Positions 32,641 to 43,523 of a DNA stretch of 64,000 nucleotides are shown here, in pieces. Position numbers and translations under genes: made by a program. The stretch is taken from the NCBI RefSeq assembly GCF_033568475.1, contig NC_133120.1:91716151-91780150 (forward strand), written 5' to 3'. This DNA is from Henckelia pumila (taxonomy: Eukaryota; Streptophyta; Magnoliopsida; Lamiales; Gesneriaceae). The notes beneath the pieces are model-generated. The model saw only the letters and a program-made list of their open reading frames with translations, searched no databases and was not told where the DNA came from. How positions within the stretch are numbered: the stretch's first letter is position 1; every line of letters starts with the position of its first letter.

Positions 32641-35600
32641 GTTTGGCCAAATTTTCTCAATATATAGATCATCTAGCTAGTAAAATTACTAATGCTTTTG
32701 CAGTATGTGTATATATATGGAGACTATGAAGGCTTGAGTCCATGCTTGAGTGCAGCCTCCCACACAATATCAATGTGATCAACATTGATTGCCCCAACTT
32801 CATGATGTTTCCACCCTTCAAGAAAATGAACCACCCCACCAGCATGGCAAGCATGAACTATGCCTCGTTCCAATGTATACTACAAAATAATAAATTGAGT
32901 TAAAAACAAGGCTCGATTTTCGCAACTAAATTTATGGTACTCGCCACGAACATTTAACATTTTTTGTCAACTAACTGCGCAAAGTTTAGTTAAATACCTC
33001 ACAAGATCCCAGTCCCTCGACTTCGTCAGGGAGTTTCATTGCCGCAAGCTTCCCATAAGCGCAGTCTCTCCTGAATGGAATAATAGGTGGAACTACAAAC
33101 TGGTGAAAATGTGTTCCTGATGGAGCACAATACTGTTCACGTGGCGTCGCCCATTTGCCGATGATCCATGTCTGCATTAATGCAAGATTCAAGATTTGCA
33201 TATCATGTCTTGTTTGTGTACGTGTAGCTTGATGGATTTCGTGATACATTTCAGATGGTTTTTTGTTATGTACCATAGTGTTGAAGCAGAGTGGATGCAT
33301 GAATGATACCTTACAGTTTTTAGCTGCTTGATACTTGGTAACCTGTACTAAGTATTTTTGGCAGTCCGCTGGTGCTTCTTTCTGAATCTTAATGAATCTC
33401 TCTGTCGACGGTGTTAACATCTGCGTGTAAATCGGATGTTTTTGTAAATTCTTTCAGTTTCACATGATACTAGATCACATTACAGTTTTAAAAAAGAGGG
33501 CATGAAAATTTTGTAACGTCTCCCATACCAAAACTTTAACCTTGCGTGGAGCAAGATAAAGGGCGATAGCCCTACCAAGTTTAGAGGTGGCCCCTGTCAA
33601 GAAAACCTCATCAATGTCTTGAGGAATCTCATGCAGGATCACTGCAGCTGTCAAGGTGTTTCCATGAACCACTCTGACTTTAAGATCGGGATGCTTCGAA
33701 GTAAAGAGAGTTCCACCTCCATTTATACCTTCATTTTGGAATTTTCATTAATTGAATTAGGAAAAATAACCACAATATTGGGTGCTAACGGTTGCCTTGT
33801 ATGTGTTGGCAGAGCAAATCTTACTGATAAATGCACTGTGTATGCATTATTTTGTGTTATTTTTTATGGTTTTCTCGCATACATTTATTTTACTTCATGT
33901 GTTTTATTTGTATTTTATTTATTGTGCATGCATTTTACTCTTCTGGTTGAATTTTGTAGGTTAATTGAGCTTTTGGGAGAAAACTGAGCTACAGAGTCGC
34001 GCGCGGGCGGACCAACATCGCGCGCGCGCAGAAGGAAATTCCAGAAACACAAAAATGACCACGCGCGCGGGCGAGCTCCTATCTCACATGCGCACGAGAG
34101 GAGGCGAGAGTACACTGTTTTGAAGAACTGCGCGCGCGGGAGACCTCTTTCAGGCGCGCGCGCGTGTCGCGAAGTCAGAAAATTCGGTTTTCCTTGTTGC
34201 CTAAGGAAATTAATTATTATGGGATCCAAGCACTAGAAATAGGAGATTTTAATATTTTTCAAGGGTTCTAAAATTTCAGACGCAGAGAACGGGAGAGGGC
34301 GGCTATTGCTACTGCTTGGGAGAGAAGATTTCTTCTTTTTTCTTATTTTCTTTTGATTATTCATGATTAAAAACTTTGTTTAAATCATGAATTTATTTAT
34401 TGAGTAGTTTTCTTTATTCGATCAAGGCCACGTGATTGGGCCAGACAATTTATGTAGAAATTTGATTTGTTTATTTGAGATTTTCAGACTTGATTTTATT
34501 TTATTGATTATCGAATTTATATTTGTTTTGTGAATTTCCTGGCCAGTTATTTGCTTGCATGTTAATTGATTCCAATTCGACAGAGGAGATTTCGATTTTG
34601 ATCACTTCGATATTCAACATAGTGTAAAACTGACTAGAAATAGACACTACAAGAAAATCAACTTTTCGCAACATGGTATCAACGGCGTAAATTAAAAGCA
34701 CGCTGCGGATATAACTTTTTACGGCGTGCACTAATATGCGAGCTGTTAATATTGTCAAACCTTATAAAAACAACAGCGTGTATTAAAAGTATGCTGCGAA
34801 TATTATTTTTTACGGCGTGCATTTAAACGTGTGTCGTTGATAATATTATATTAGCTACAGCTTGCATTAATGCACGCTGCTAATATTTGTTTTACTGCGT
34901 GCCCCAGTTATCACGCTGCTGAAATTTAATATTGAAACAAATACACGAAGAAATAACATTTTCTCAGTCCGACGATTTCTTTTCCGCTTCCCGATTATCT
35001 TCTTCCTTTTTTCTCACCATTTTTGGTGACTTGAATTGGTCCTATCTTCTTTGTTTGTTGCCGGTTTTCTAAAGCGAAAGTAGATTTGGAATCGTTGAGA
35101 TCTATCTGGTGATACCCATTTTTATAAGTTTTAAGTGTAGCCTATCGGATCGATTTCCGACAGCCGCTCGTTCCGCCGCTCCTTAGCGTCTCCGACCACC
35201 GTCTAGCTTAGGAGAAATGTTTCTAGGTCTTTGGAGATCTATCTCGTAGCCTAGAATGTATTATTCGAATTGTAGGGTTTCGAAATTTGAGGCTTTTGTT
35301 TCATTCGAATTTATACGTTTGATATTTGTTTACTTATTGGTTTTAGGTACCATAATTGAATTGATTGAAGGTATTGGTTATTTTTCATAAATTATTTGGA
35401 TATAATTTCGAATTTCCAGATTTATTAAGTTGGGATTTTCGAATTTTAGAGTTTTTTAAATCATTATTGAGATGTTTAGATGCTCTAGAAAATATAAATG
35501 TGAATTTTTGAAATTTGTGGGAATTTTTTTGGTTTGCATTTAGAAAATAATATGTGCTTTGCATTTGGAAATCTGTTTAGATGTCTAGTCAGTTTAGAAA

Positions 35601-35699
35601 TGGGGGGATCCCTTTCGATTTGTTTCTGCGCATTAATGGATTTTATTCATATCATATTGACATCTATACATTTTGAATAGTTGTAATGTTGTTTGCTTA

Positions 35700-36560
35700 T
35701 CTTCGTAGTTTCTGGTTCTAAAAGAAAGGCGTGCAGCTTCAAAAAATATGAGAATTTTATTAGTTCAGTGCCAACAAATCAGGTGGATTATTATCTTCTC
35801 CTTCTCCTTGTTACTTTTTCTTTCACTTTCACTAGTTTAACTCCTAATATGTGTGTATACAGTTTTCTTTCGTGGAACACATGATTTCCATATTTGGTTC
35901 GATTCGGACCCGCCAAACTATAGAGCCACAATTATGGACAAATCATCCCTTGATATAATTCAAGTTGTTTTTGGTTTTGTTTTATCAGATTCCAAAAGAG
36001 GTGGACTTGCTGAACAAAGATAATATTTACATCGCAAGTGCAATCCCGCAGCAGGTGATCGACACATACTACAATAAATTTCAGATTGATTTTGAATGTA
36101 TAATATTCTATAGCTTTTTTATTTACTATAAATCTGAAGGTTCGGCAGACAATTCCAACACCATATCAACTTCTTGTTGAGAAACAGAACTGCAACAACA
36201 AGAAGTCCTACGAACTGCGTGCACTGTGTTTTCCTATAGATCTGGTATTAACTCGTCCCTAATTTGGATGTGGTGTCAAAATAAAAAAATATAGATCTCT
36301 TTGATAACTTTGAAACTAATCTAAAATCGCTCGGTTTTGTTTTTGTTTATGTTAGGAGGATGAATTCTTGTTCGTGTTTCTGTAGGGAAATGTATGAATC
36401 TTCAAAACATGGTGGATATTGTTATATGAGTGCAGGGAATGTGTGCGAGAAATTAACAAAAAGAACTGTTTCAAACGCAGGCCTCCGTTGGATTACTACA
36501 AGAAAATAATTGTCGGATTGCCAATAATAAGTGGAAATGAGGATTTTGATTTTGTAAGTT
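35700..36560 (+). other. Exon-like segments of unknown origin inside the CACTA element
   Basis: Three or four short protein-like stretches are bounded by plausible splice sites. One ends at CAG|GTGGAT (35,780). One runs 35,989-36,084 after a TTATCAG acceptor and contains IYIASAIPQQVIDTYYNKFQ. One lies at about 36,140-36,243, and one at about 36,438-36,554 ends before GTAAGT. They could be captured exons of a host gene, but I do not recognise the family. The 5' part (35,080-35,240) resembles a plant leader. Confidence 0.4.
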
Positions 36561-37363
36561 GGTTTGTGGTGTTTTTTTTTTATCTCTTTTGAATATTTTG
36601 CTTATTTTCTCGAGTACAGATTAGCCTAACTTGCGTTTATGATGTTATATGAATCTGTCTCGTTGGGTGTGATATCTAGATTTAGAACTTTTTATAACAC
36701 GCGATGGTTTCTAGGTTTCCTGCCAATATGAATTTTTTGTACGATATCAGCTACGGTAGCAGCATGCACGATGCTAGAGCCTAGAGATAAACGAAATTTA
36801 TAAGCCAAATAAGAATGCATGTTTATACATAATTGATAATTGCCACGAGACTTCACTATACGTACCCTATATGTGTGTAAAAAAAAATTATACAAGGAAA
36901 CCCTTTAGAATCTGTACCATAGAACTTGATTCATACTAAATTATTGATTATCATATTTTTACAGATAGATTGATGGATGGTGATGGGCAAAAACAGTTGA
37001 ATAAAATAGACATTATAATCTTAGATAGGGAACCCTTATTTCTCACCACTTTCCTCTAAATTCCATTCAATATTCCGAGCTAATATATATGTATATATAT
37101 ATATATATTATATAAATATATATATATTATATATATATATATTCTCTGGTTATATATATATTATTCTCACAACAAACACACAATATGTTCCACTTGAGAT
37201 TTCAAGAATTTATTACTCTCCGTGCTCTTGATGATCTTGTTTATTAATTCATCTCATGTGTTCCACACGAACCCCCTTCAACTAGTCTAGATCATTTCGT
37301 TTTTTTTTTTATCTAAGCTTTGATCTTGCATTTGATATATAAGATTTGGATTTTTTAGAATGG

Positions 37364-37522
37364 CAGGTGACCATCGCTTTTAACCATTTTGGGGAGAAAC
37401 TCGTACAGAGAATGCCGAGGTGTAGAAGAGGGTACATACATGTGATGAACAATGACTTCACTAGGTGGGAGATGTATGCCATTGGAGATGGTGGGAATCT
37501 TACCATCAATAGCCAAGTATAG
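37364..37522 (+). pseudogene. Captured pectate lyase exon fragment
   Basis: The frame from CAG at 37364 to TAG at 37520-37522 reads 52 residues with the plant pectate lyase (PL1) core: [20 protein letters not shown], then [18 protein letters not shown] and TINSQ. These are the family's conserved calcium/substrate-region segments. The rest of the enzyme is absent and a stop ends the fragment, so no lyase is made. It lies wholly within the CACTA element, which indicates gene capture. The parent gene is not in this window. Confidence 0.88.
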
Positions 37523-38645
37523 GGAGAAGGCAAACTGCATGCACTGTGTTTTCCTTTACTTATTTACAAGTTAGTTTACAATTGTAATGTAGAGGAATGT
37601 TTTATTACTTTATATTTATATGAGCTAAACTTGCACGCAGTTTGGTGTAAAGATCTTAATTTTCTTCTTTTCATAAATGAAATTGGAATATTTTGTTTAG
37701 TTTTTCATTTCATTTTCCTTTTTTTTATTTGGTTGAATTTTTGTTGCATAGAATTGTAGGAGGCAAAAAATAATTCTACGGCTTGCATTGTTGGTGGTAA
37801 AAATAATTTTGCGGTGTAAATTGTAGGATGCAACAGATATAATCGTAGCATACAAATTCTTTCCGCAGCGTGCGGTGTGTGCTGCGGATGCACTTTTACA
37901 CCGCTTGCATTGCAAGCTGCGGAAACATGAATCCGCAGCGCGAAGATTGTTGCATCCGCAGCCAGCAATGCACGCGGCGGATGAGGTATCCGCAGCGTTC
38001 AATACACGCTGCGGATTCAACAATCTGCAGCACGCTGTACGCGTTGCGGATACTCCATTAGTTTATACAGCTTACTACTTTGCATCATGCAATGCACGCT
38101 GCGGATAGCTAATTTATACGCTGCGAAAACGCACTTTTGTTGTAGTGAGAATTCGGTTTCATTATGCGGTTTGAGTGTAAACTGAATTTTCACAGATCGT
38201 CATGCATTCAAATTTGATTAGAATTACGAAAGATTAATTTGTCAATATTTGAATAGGTTTGATTGTTCTACAAATAGTCCTTCGAACAAATTAGGAAAAT
38301 TTCCGTGAATTAAGATTAATTCTGAGTCTTAAATCGACTGTTTGTTACATAAGTTGTCTGGTACATATGTGTGTCCTTGATCGAGTTTTTCCTAAATTGA
38401 ATTCAACCTTTAATCTCTGCTGCGTTTTAGTGAATTTATTTTATTTGTAATTTTTATTATTAGTTTAAAATCTGAATTCACTCTTTTTGATTAGTTTAGA
38501 TAAGTAAAAATAATTATATTTTGGTAGTCATATTTATACAGTCCCCGTGGGTTCGATACTTGGACTCTCTGTTCACTTTACTATTACTTGACCTGGTACG
38601 CTTTCCAGTTGATTTTTATCACACCGATTTTAGCCGTCAATTTTT

Positions 38646-38663
38646 TGGCACTGTTACCGAGGA
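38646..38663 (+). promoter_or_regulatory. Primer-binding site (tRNA-Asp type), decayed
   Basis: TGGCACTGTTACCGAGGA lies 6 bases after the LTR end. The second Athila-like element has TGGCGCCGTTGCCGGGGA at the same place. The four differences are all transitions (G to A or C to T). Confidence 0.85.
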
Positions 38664-38778
38664 CTGTTTGATATTAAAATTTTTATTTCGCTTGAGATTA
38701 GACTTAATTTTAATTTATTTTATTAAAATTCTGAATTTTCTCTTTTCTTTGTGATTTTCAGGTACTATCTGCTTGTTT

Positions 38779-40986
38779 ATGCATAGCACTCGATGAATCA
38801 AGGAACTCTTGCCACTTGATTTGGAAATCGAGCGCACATTGAGCAGAATACGGAAAGCAAAGAGAAATCAGAATCTAGTACTTGAATCTGAATCAGAAGA
38901 AGAGATGGCGGACAACCGTACTGTTTGGGATCTGATTAGGCCGCCAGTTGAAGGATATGGATCTAGCATCGTTCGCCCCGCTGTTGAGGCGAACAATTTT
39001 GAGCTAAAACCCTCTACTATTCAGCTGATCCAACTTCAAGCAAGATTTGGGGGTACATCTGTGGAAGACCCCTACGCTCATCTGGAGCGATTCCTGTCGA
39101 TCTGCGACACGTTCAAGGTTAATGGGATAACATCTGATGCAGCGTGACTGCGGTTATTCCCATTCTCTCTACAAGGTGAGGCTGTTGAGTGGCTAGATGA
39201 TCTGCCTGCTGGTTCAATTACTACATGGGATCAACTTGTTCAGACTTTTCTGACCAAGTATTTTCCTCCTACGAAGATGGCAAAATTGTTTTCAGATATT
39301 ATTTCTTTCAAGCAAAAGGAGGGTGAATCTTTACATGCGGCATGGACCAGGTTTAAGAAGATGCTGATAATGTGTCCTCAACATAATCTCACGCAAAGCC
39401 AGCAGATTCAGATGCTCTACAATGGAGCCGATTAGTCGGTTCGATCTATGCTGGATGTTGCAGCTAATGGATGCTTGTTCAGGAAAAATCCAGCTGACGC
39501 CTGGGAGATCATTGAAAACATGGCTGAAAGTAATATAGGGTGGTCGGATGTGAAGAAGGAGAAGAAGACTGGAGTTCTAGAGGTCGATTCTTTGATGGCC
39601 CTGAATGCGAAGATCGACGCTCCGACACATCAAGTGGCACTTATGAAAGCAGCGCCAGTAAATCATGCACAAGGGAATCTGCAAGAAGAGAATCAGTTGT
39701 TTGAAGTGGAAGCGGCTATTTTTGCAGGAAATCAAGGACGACAGCCGTACAACTCTTACAACAACTATAATCAGAACTGGCAGCCCAAGCAAGAGGAGAA
39801 GAAGCCGAGTTTTGAGGAGATCATGATGAAATACGTTGCAAGAACTGAGACTCGGTTACAGAATCAGGAAAGAATGCTGTAGAAGTTAGAAATTCAGATG
39901 ATTCAGATTGCAGCCCAATTATCAACCCGTCCTGTTGGAGCTTTACCAAGTAACACTGAACCAATTCTCAGAGGCGTGAATGCTATCATGGTCGTGACTC
40001 GTGCACAGTCTGAGGAGCAGCAGAGGGACGAAGAGAAGATGATGGAGGGGCCAAAAAATTCAAATTCCAAGGAGGACATGCATGCTGAAAATTCCTCCAC
40101 GGCAGGTAAGAAATGTAAGACTTCAAAATTTGAAGTTAATAATGATGTTGATATTTTTACCTTACCTTTTCCCCAGCGAGCTAAGCAATTATTATTTGAT
40201 TCTCAATTTAAAAAGTTTCTTGAAATTTTCAAGAAACTACATATTAACATACCTTTTGCAGATGCATTAGCTCAGATGCCGAATTATGCAAGATTTCTGA
40301 AGGATTTACTGAGGAACAAGAAGAAGCTGAACGATCTTACGCAGGTTACATTGAATGAGGAGTGCTCTGCAGTGCTGAAAAAGAAGCTTTCACCAAAATC
40401 TCAGGATCCAGAGAGTTTTTCTATACCCTATCAAATTGGAAGTTTATCATTTGTTAATGTTTTGTGTGATTTCGGATCGAACATAAATTTAATGTATTAT
40501 TATCTTGCTAAAAAATTAGGCATAAAAAATATTGAACCTATATATATTTCTCTCAAATTTGATGATGGATCTATTAAATATCCGAGAGGGATAGTAGAGA
40601 ATGTCCTAGTCAAGATAGACAAGTTGATTTATCCTGTAGATTTTGTTATTTTTGACGTGGATGAGGATTGTGAGGTGCCTATGATTTTAGGGCGTCCTTT
40701 TCTTGCTGCTAGTAGAGCGTTAGTTGATGTTGAGAATGGAGAGTTAATATTGAGACTGAATAATGAGCAAGTGGTGTTTAATATGCTTAAGTTAGCTAAT
40801 GATAGCCCAAATTTAAAATCTTGCTCTGCCGTCAAATTTATTGATGTGTCTCATGATATTGGTGATGAGTTTCAGCAGGTTCAGTTGTTTGCAGGAATTG
40901 GTCCATTGAAAAATCGCTATAGAGTTGAAGCATGCAAGTGCAGGACTGATCTGAGTTTTTTCACGACGTTGGATAAACCACCTTGA
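38779..40986 (+). pseudogene. Athila-like gag and aspartic protease, interrupted by stops
   Basis: A single frame from the ATG at 38779 is continuous to TGA at 40984-40986 with no frameshift, but is broken by stops at 38794, 39145, 39433 and 39880. Gag forms particles: the domain has the NNFELKP start, LRLFPFSL, SITTWDQLVQTFLTKYFPP and a helical tail. The protease part has CDFGSNINLM (active-site Asp) and VPMILGRPFLA. Nothing after the protease codes for reverse transcriptase. The DFG at the protease centre differs from the usual DLG/DTG pattern. Non-functional as it stands. Confidence 0.92.
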
Positions 40987-42241
40987 CTGTCGCCACTCAA
41001 AAGAGGAGTATAGTCGGGCTATAGACTATAAATTTAGCACTGACTGGGAGGCAACCCAGTGTTATTTCTTTTGCTTTTGTTTTTGGTTTTTTGTTTTTGT
41101 TTTTTTATTTGATTTTTGTTTCTTTCTCATGCCAGTTTGTCATGCCTGCCGATATATCTATACTGATGTCGTCCCAATTGATTCTGTTAAGAAGGAAGAG
41201 GATGAATCGAAAATTATGGGAGTGTTATTTTTGTTTCTTGTGTTTTTGTTCATCTTGCATTTGTGTGTTTGTTTGCATTATGTTCATTGTTCTGAAGTAT
41301 TGAGGGCAATGCTTTGGATAAGTATGGGGGGTAGACTAGTTTTTTGCTTTGGTTGTTGTGTTTGTTTGCATCTTATTTGTTTTTGTTCTTGTTTGTTTTG
41401 TCTTGCATAAGTAGAATGAGTCATGGTAGCAAACAAAAAAATGGTTTTTTTTTGAAAAATTTTGCTCTTGACTTGACATGAGAAACTGTAGGTTGAATCG
41501 TGAATATTTATAAGCATTTGTGTTAGATCAGTGGAGTGTAACGAAAGATTTGATGAAGTTTCTGTCTGTTTGACCATTGCACGACAATAGGTGGTTTGTG
41601 GATCTTGATTGTGTTCTATGAATTTTGATGAGGCTCTAGTTTACACTTATGATATTGGGCACACCTAGAAAAAAAATATTTTTTTTTACAACTCCATCCG
41701 GGCTTGGACAATGATTGAAATTCTAATCATTGTTCCATAGCTAAGTTTGCGGGTAAAATGGGGTTGGTGCTCCATCCGGGCTATAGACGAGTGGATTAGA
41801 AAAAAAAAAAGATAAAGATTTTTCGTATCCTAGCCAGTTATAGCTAAGTCAGCGGGTAATTATTGGGGCGAAAGCAATACCGGGTGAAAAAACCGAAGGT
41901 GTGTAAGTCATTATCTCAAGGGAGGTGAGTTTAGTCTAGAGGTCGTTGGAAAGAATGGGCACTTGAAGAGTAAAACTTGCACTGATTTGTCATAGGTTGC
42001 TAAGCAGTTTTGAAACGAATTCGGTTTAAGTTGTATGAAACTGGAATGACATTTCACATACGCACGTTCACGTTAAACCGAAGGTGTATTATGAAAAGTT
42101 AAGAGCGTGTGTGATCTTGTTTTGTGATTGAACTTCTCGGAGGCTGTGCACTCTCATGAATCATTTTTACTTATGTTTTTGTGTGCATATTGTTTTTGAT
42201 TATCTTGCTCGAGGGCGAGCAAGGTTCAAGTATGGGGGTGT
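40987..42241 (+). other. 3' non-coding region of the first Athila-like element
   Basis: T-rich sequence with no supported protein. Frames at 41,091-41,410 and 42,156-42,377 are low-complexity. It contains the conserved hairpin at 41,043 and the polypurine tract at the end. Confidence 0.75.
41043..41060 (+). other. Predicted RNA hairpin with AGGCAA loop
   Basis: ACTGGG-AGGCAA-CCCAGT: a 6-bp stem and 6-nt loop about 57 bases after the protease stop. The counterpart at 47,959 has the same loop with compensating changes in the stem. Confidence 0.7.
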
Positions 42242-43523
42242 TGATAAGTGCATTGTGTATGCATTATTTTGTGTCATTTTTTATGGTTTTTTTGTATGCA
42301 TTTATTTTACTTCATGTGTTTTATTTGTATTTTATTTATTATGCATGCATTCTACTCTCCTGGTTGAATTTTGTTGATTAATGGAGCTTTTGGGAGAGAA
42401 CTGAGCTACAGAGTCGTGCGCGGGCAGACCAACATCGCGCGCGCGCGCAAAAAAAAATTCCAAAAACACAAAAATGACCACGCGCTCGCGAGAAGACGCG
42501 AGAGTACACTATTTTGAAGAACTGCGCGCGCGCGAGACCTCTTTCAAACGCGCGCGCATGTCGCGAAGTCAGAAAATTCGGAATTTCCTTGTCGCCTAAG
42601 GAAATTAATTATTATGGGATCCAAGCACTATAAATAGGAGATTTTAATATTTTTCAAGGGTTCCAGAATTTCAGACGCAGAGAACGGGAGAGGGCGGCTA
42701 TTGCTACTGCTTGGGAGAGAAGATTTCTTCTTCTTTTTTTATTTTCTTTTGATTATTCATGATTAAAAACTTTATTTAAATCATGAATTTATTTATTGAG
42801 TAGTTTTTTTATTCGATCAAGGCCACGTAATTGGGCCAGACAATTTATTTAGAAAACTTGATTTGTTTATTTAAGATTTTCAGACTTGATTTTATTTTAT
42901 TGATTATCGTATTTATATTTGCCTTGTGAATTTTCTGGTCAGTTATTTGTTTGCATGTTAATTGATTCCAATTCGACAGAGGAGGTTTCGATTTTGATCA
43001 CTTTGATATTCAACATAGTGTAAAACTGACTAGAAATAGTTTCATTATGCGGTTTGGGTGTAAACTGAATTTTCACAGATCGTCATGCATTCAAATTTGA
43101 TTAGAATTACGAAAGATTAATCCGTCAATATTTGAATAGGTTTGATTGTTCTAGAAATAGTCTTTCGAACAAATTAGGAAAATTCTCGTGAATTAAGATT
43201 AAGTCTGAGTCTTAAATCGACTGCTTGTTACATAAGTTGTCTGGTACCTACGTGTGTCCTTGATCGAGTTTTTCCCAAATTGAATTCAACCTTTAATCTT
43301 TGCTGTGTTTTAGTGAATTTATTTTATTTGCAATTTTTATTATTAGTTTAAAATCTGAATTCACTCTTTTTGATTAGTCTAGATTAAGTAGAAATAATTA
43401 TATTTTGGTAGTCATATTTATACAGTCCATGTAGGTTCGATACTTGGACTTTCTTTCCACTTTACTATTACTTGATCTAGTACGCTTGCCAATTGATTTT
43501 TATCACATCGATTTTAGCGGTCA
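42242..43523 (+). repeat. 3' LTR of the first Athila-like element
   Basis: TGATAAGTGC...TTAGCGGTCA, 1282 bp. An intact TATAAATA lies at 42629-42636 and GCGC-rich tracts at about 42,415-42,560. It is the reference for seeing the CACTA insertion in the 5' LTR. Confidence 0.93.

Larger units (their letters stand above)
34642..38150. mobile_element. CACTA (En/Spm) element, 3503 bp, non-autonomous, with AGA duplication
   Basis: Element 34645-38147 begins CACTACAAGAAAA and ends TTTTGTTGTAGTG. AGA duplications lie at 34642-34644 and 38148-38150, the 3-bp size of CACTA elements. Both subterminal regions (about 34,665-34,930 and 37,775-38,140) carry many direct and inverted copies of a motif near ACGCTGCGGAT, the transposase-binding type of array for this superfamily. 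No TNPA or TNPD frame is recognised. The interior has exon-like segments, one clearly from a pectate lyase. ORFs in the subterminal repeats are artefacts. Confidence 0.93.
33825..38639 (+). repeat. 5' LTR of the first Athila-like element (contains CACTA insertion)
   Basis: It matches the 3' LTR at 42242-43523 over both ends, interrupted at 34,644. Its TATA position reads TAGAAATA (34234-34241), where the 3' LTR has TATAAATA. It contains GCGCGC-rich tracts at about 33,994-34,160. Confidence 0.92.

Noticed and set aside
37697..38108. Overlapping frames on both strands with Cys/His/Ala-rich repeats
   Set aside because: They are subterminal GCTGCGGAT arrays of the CACTA element.
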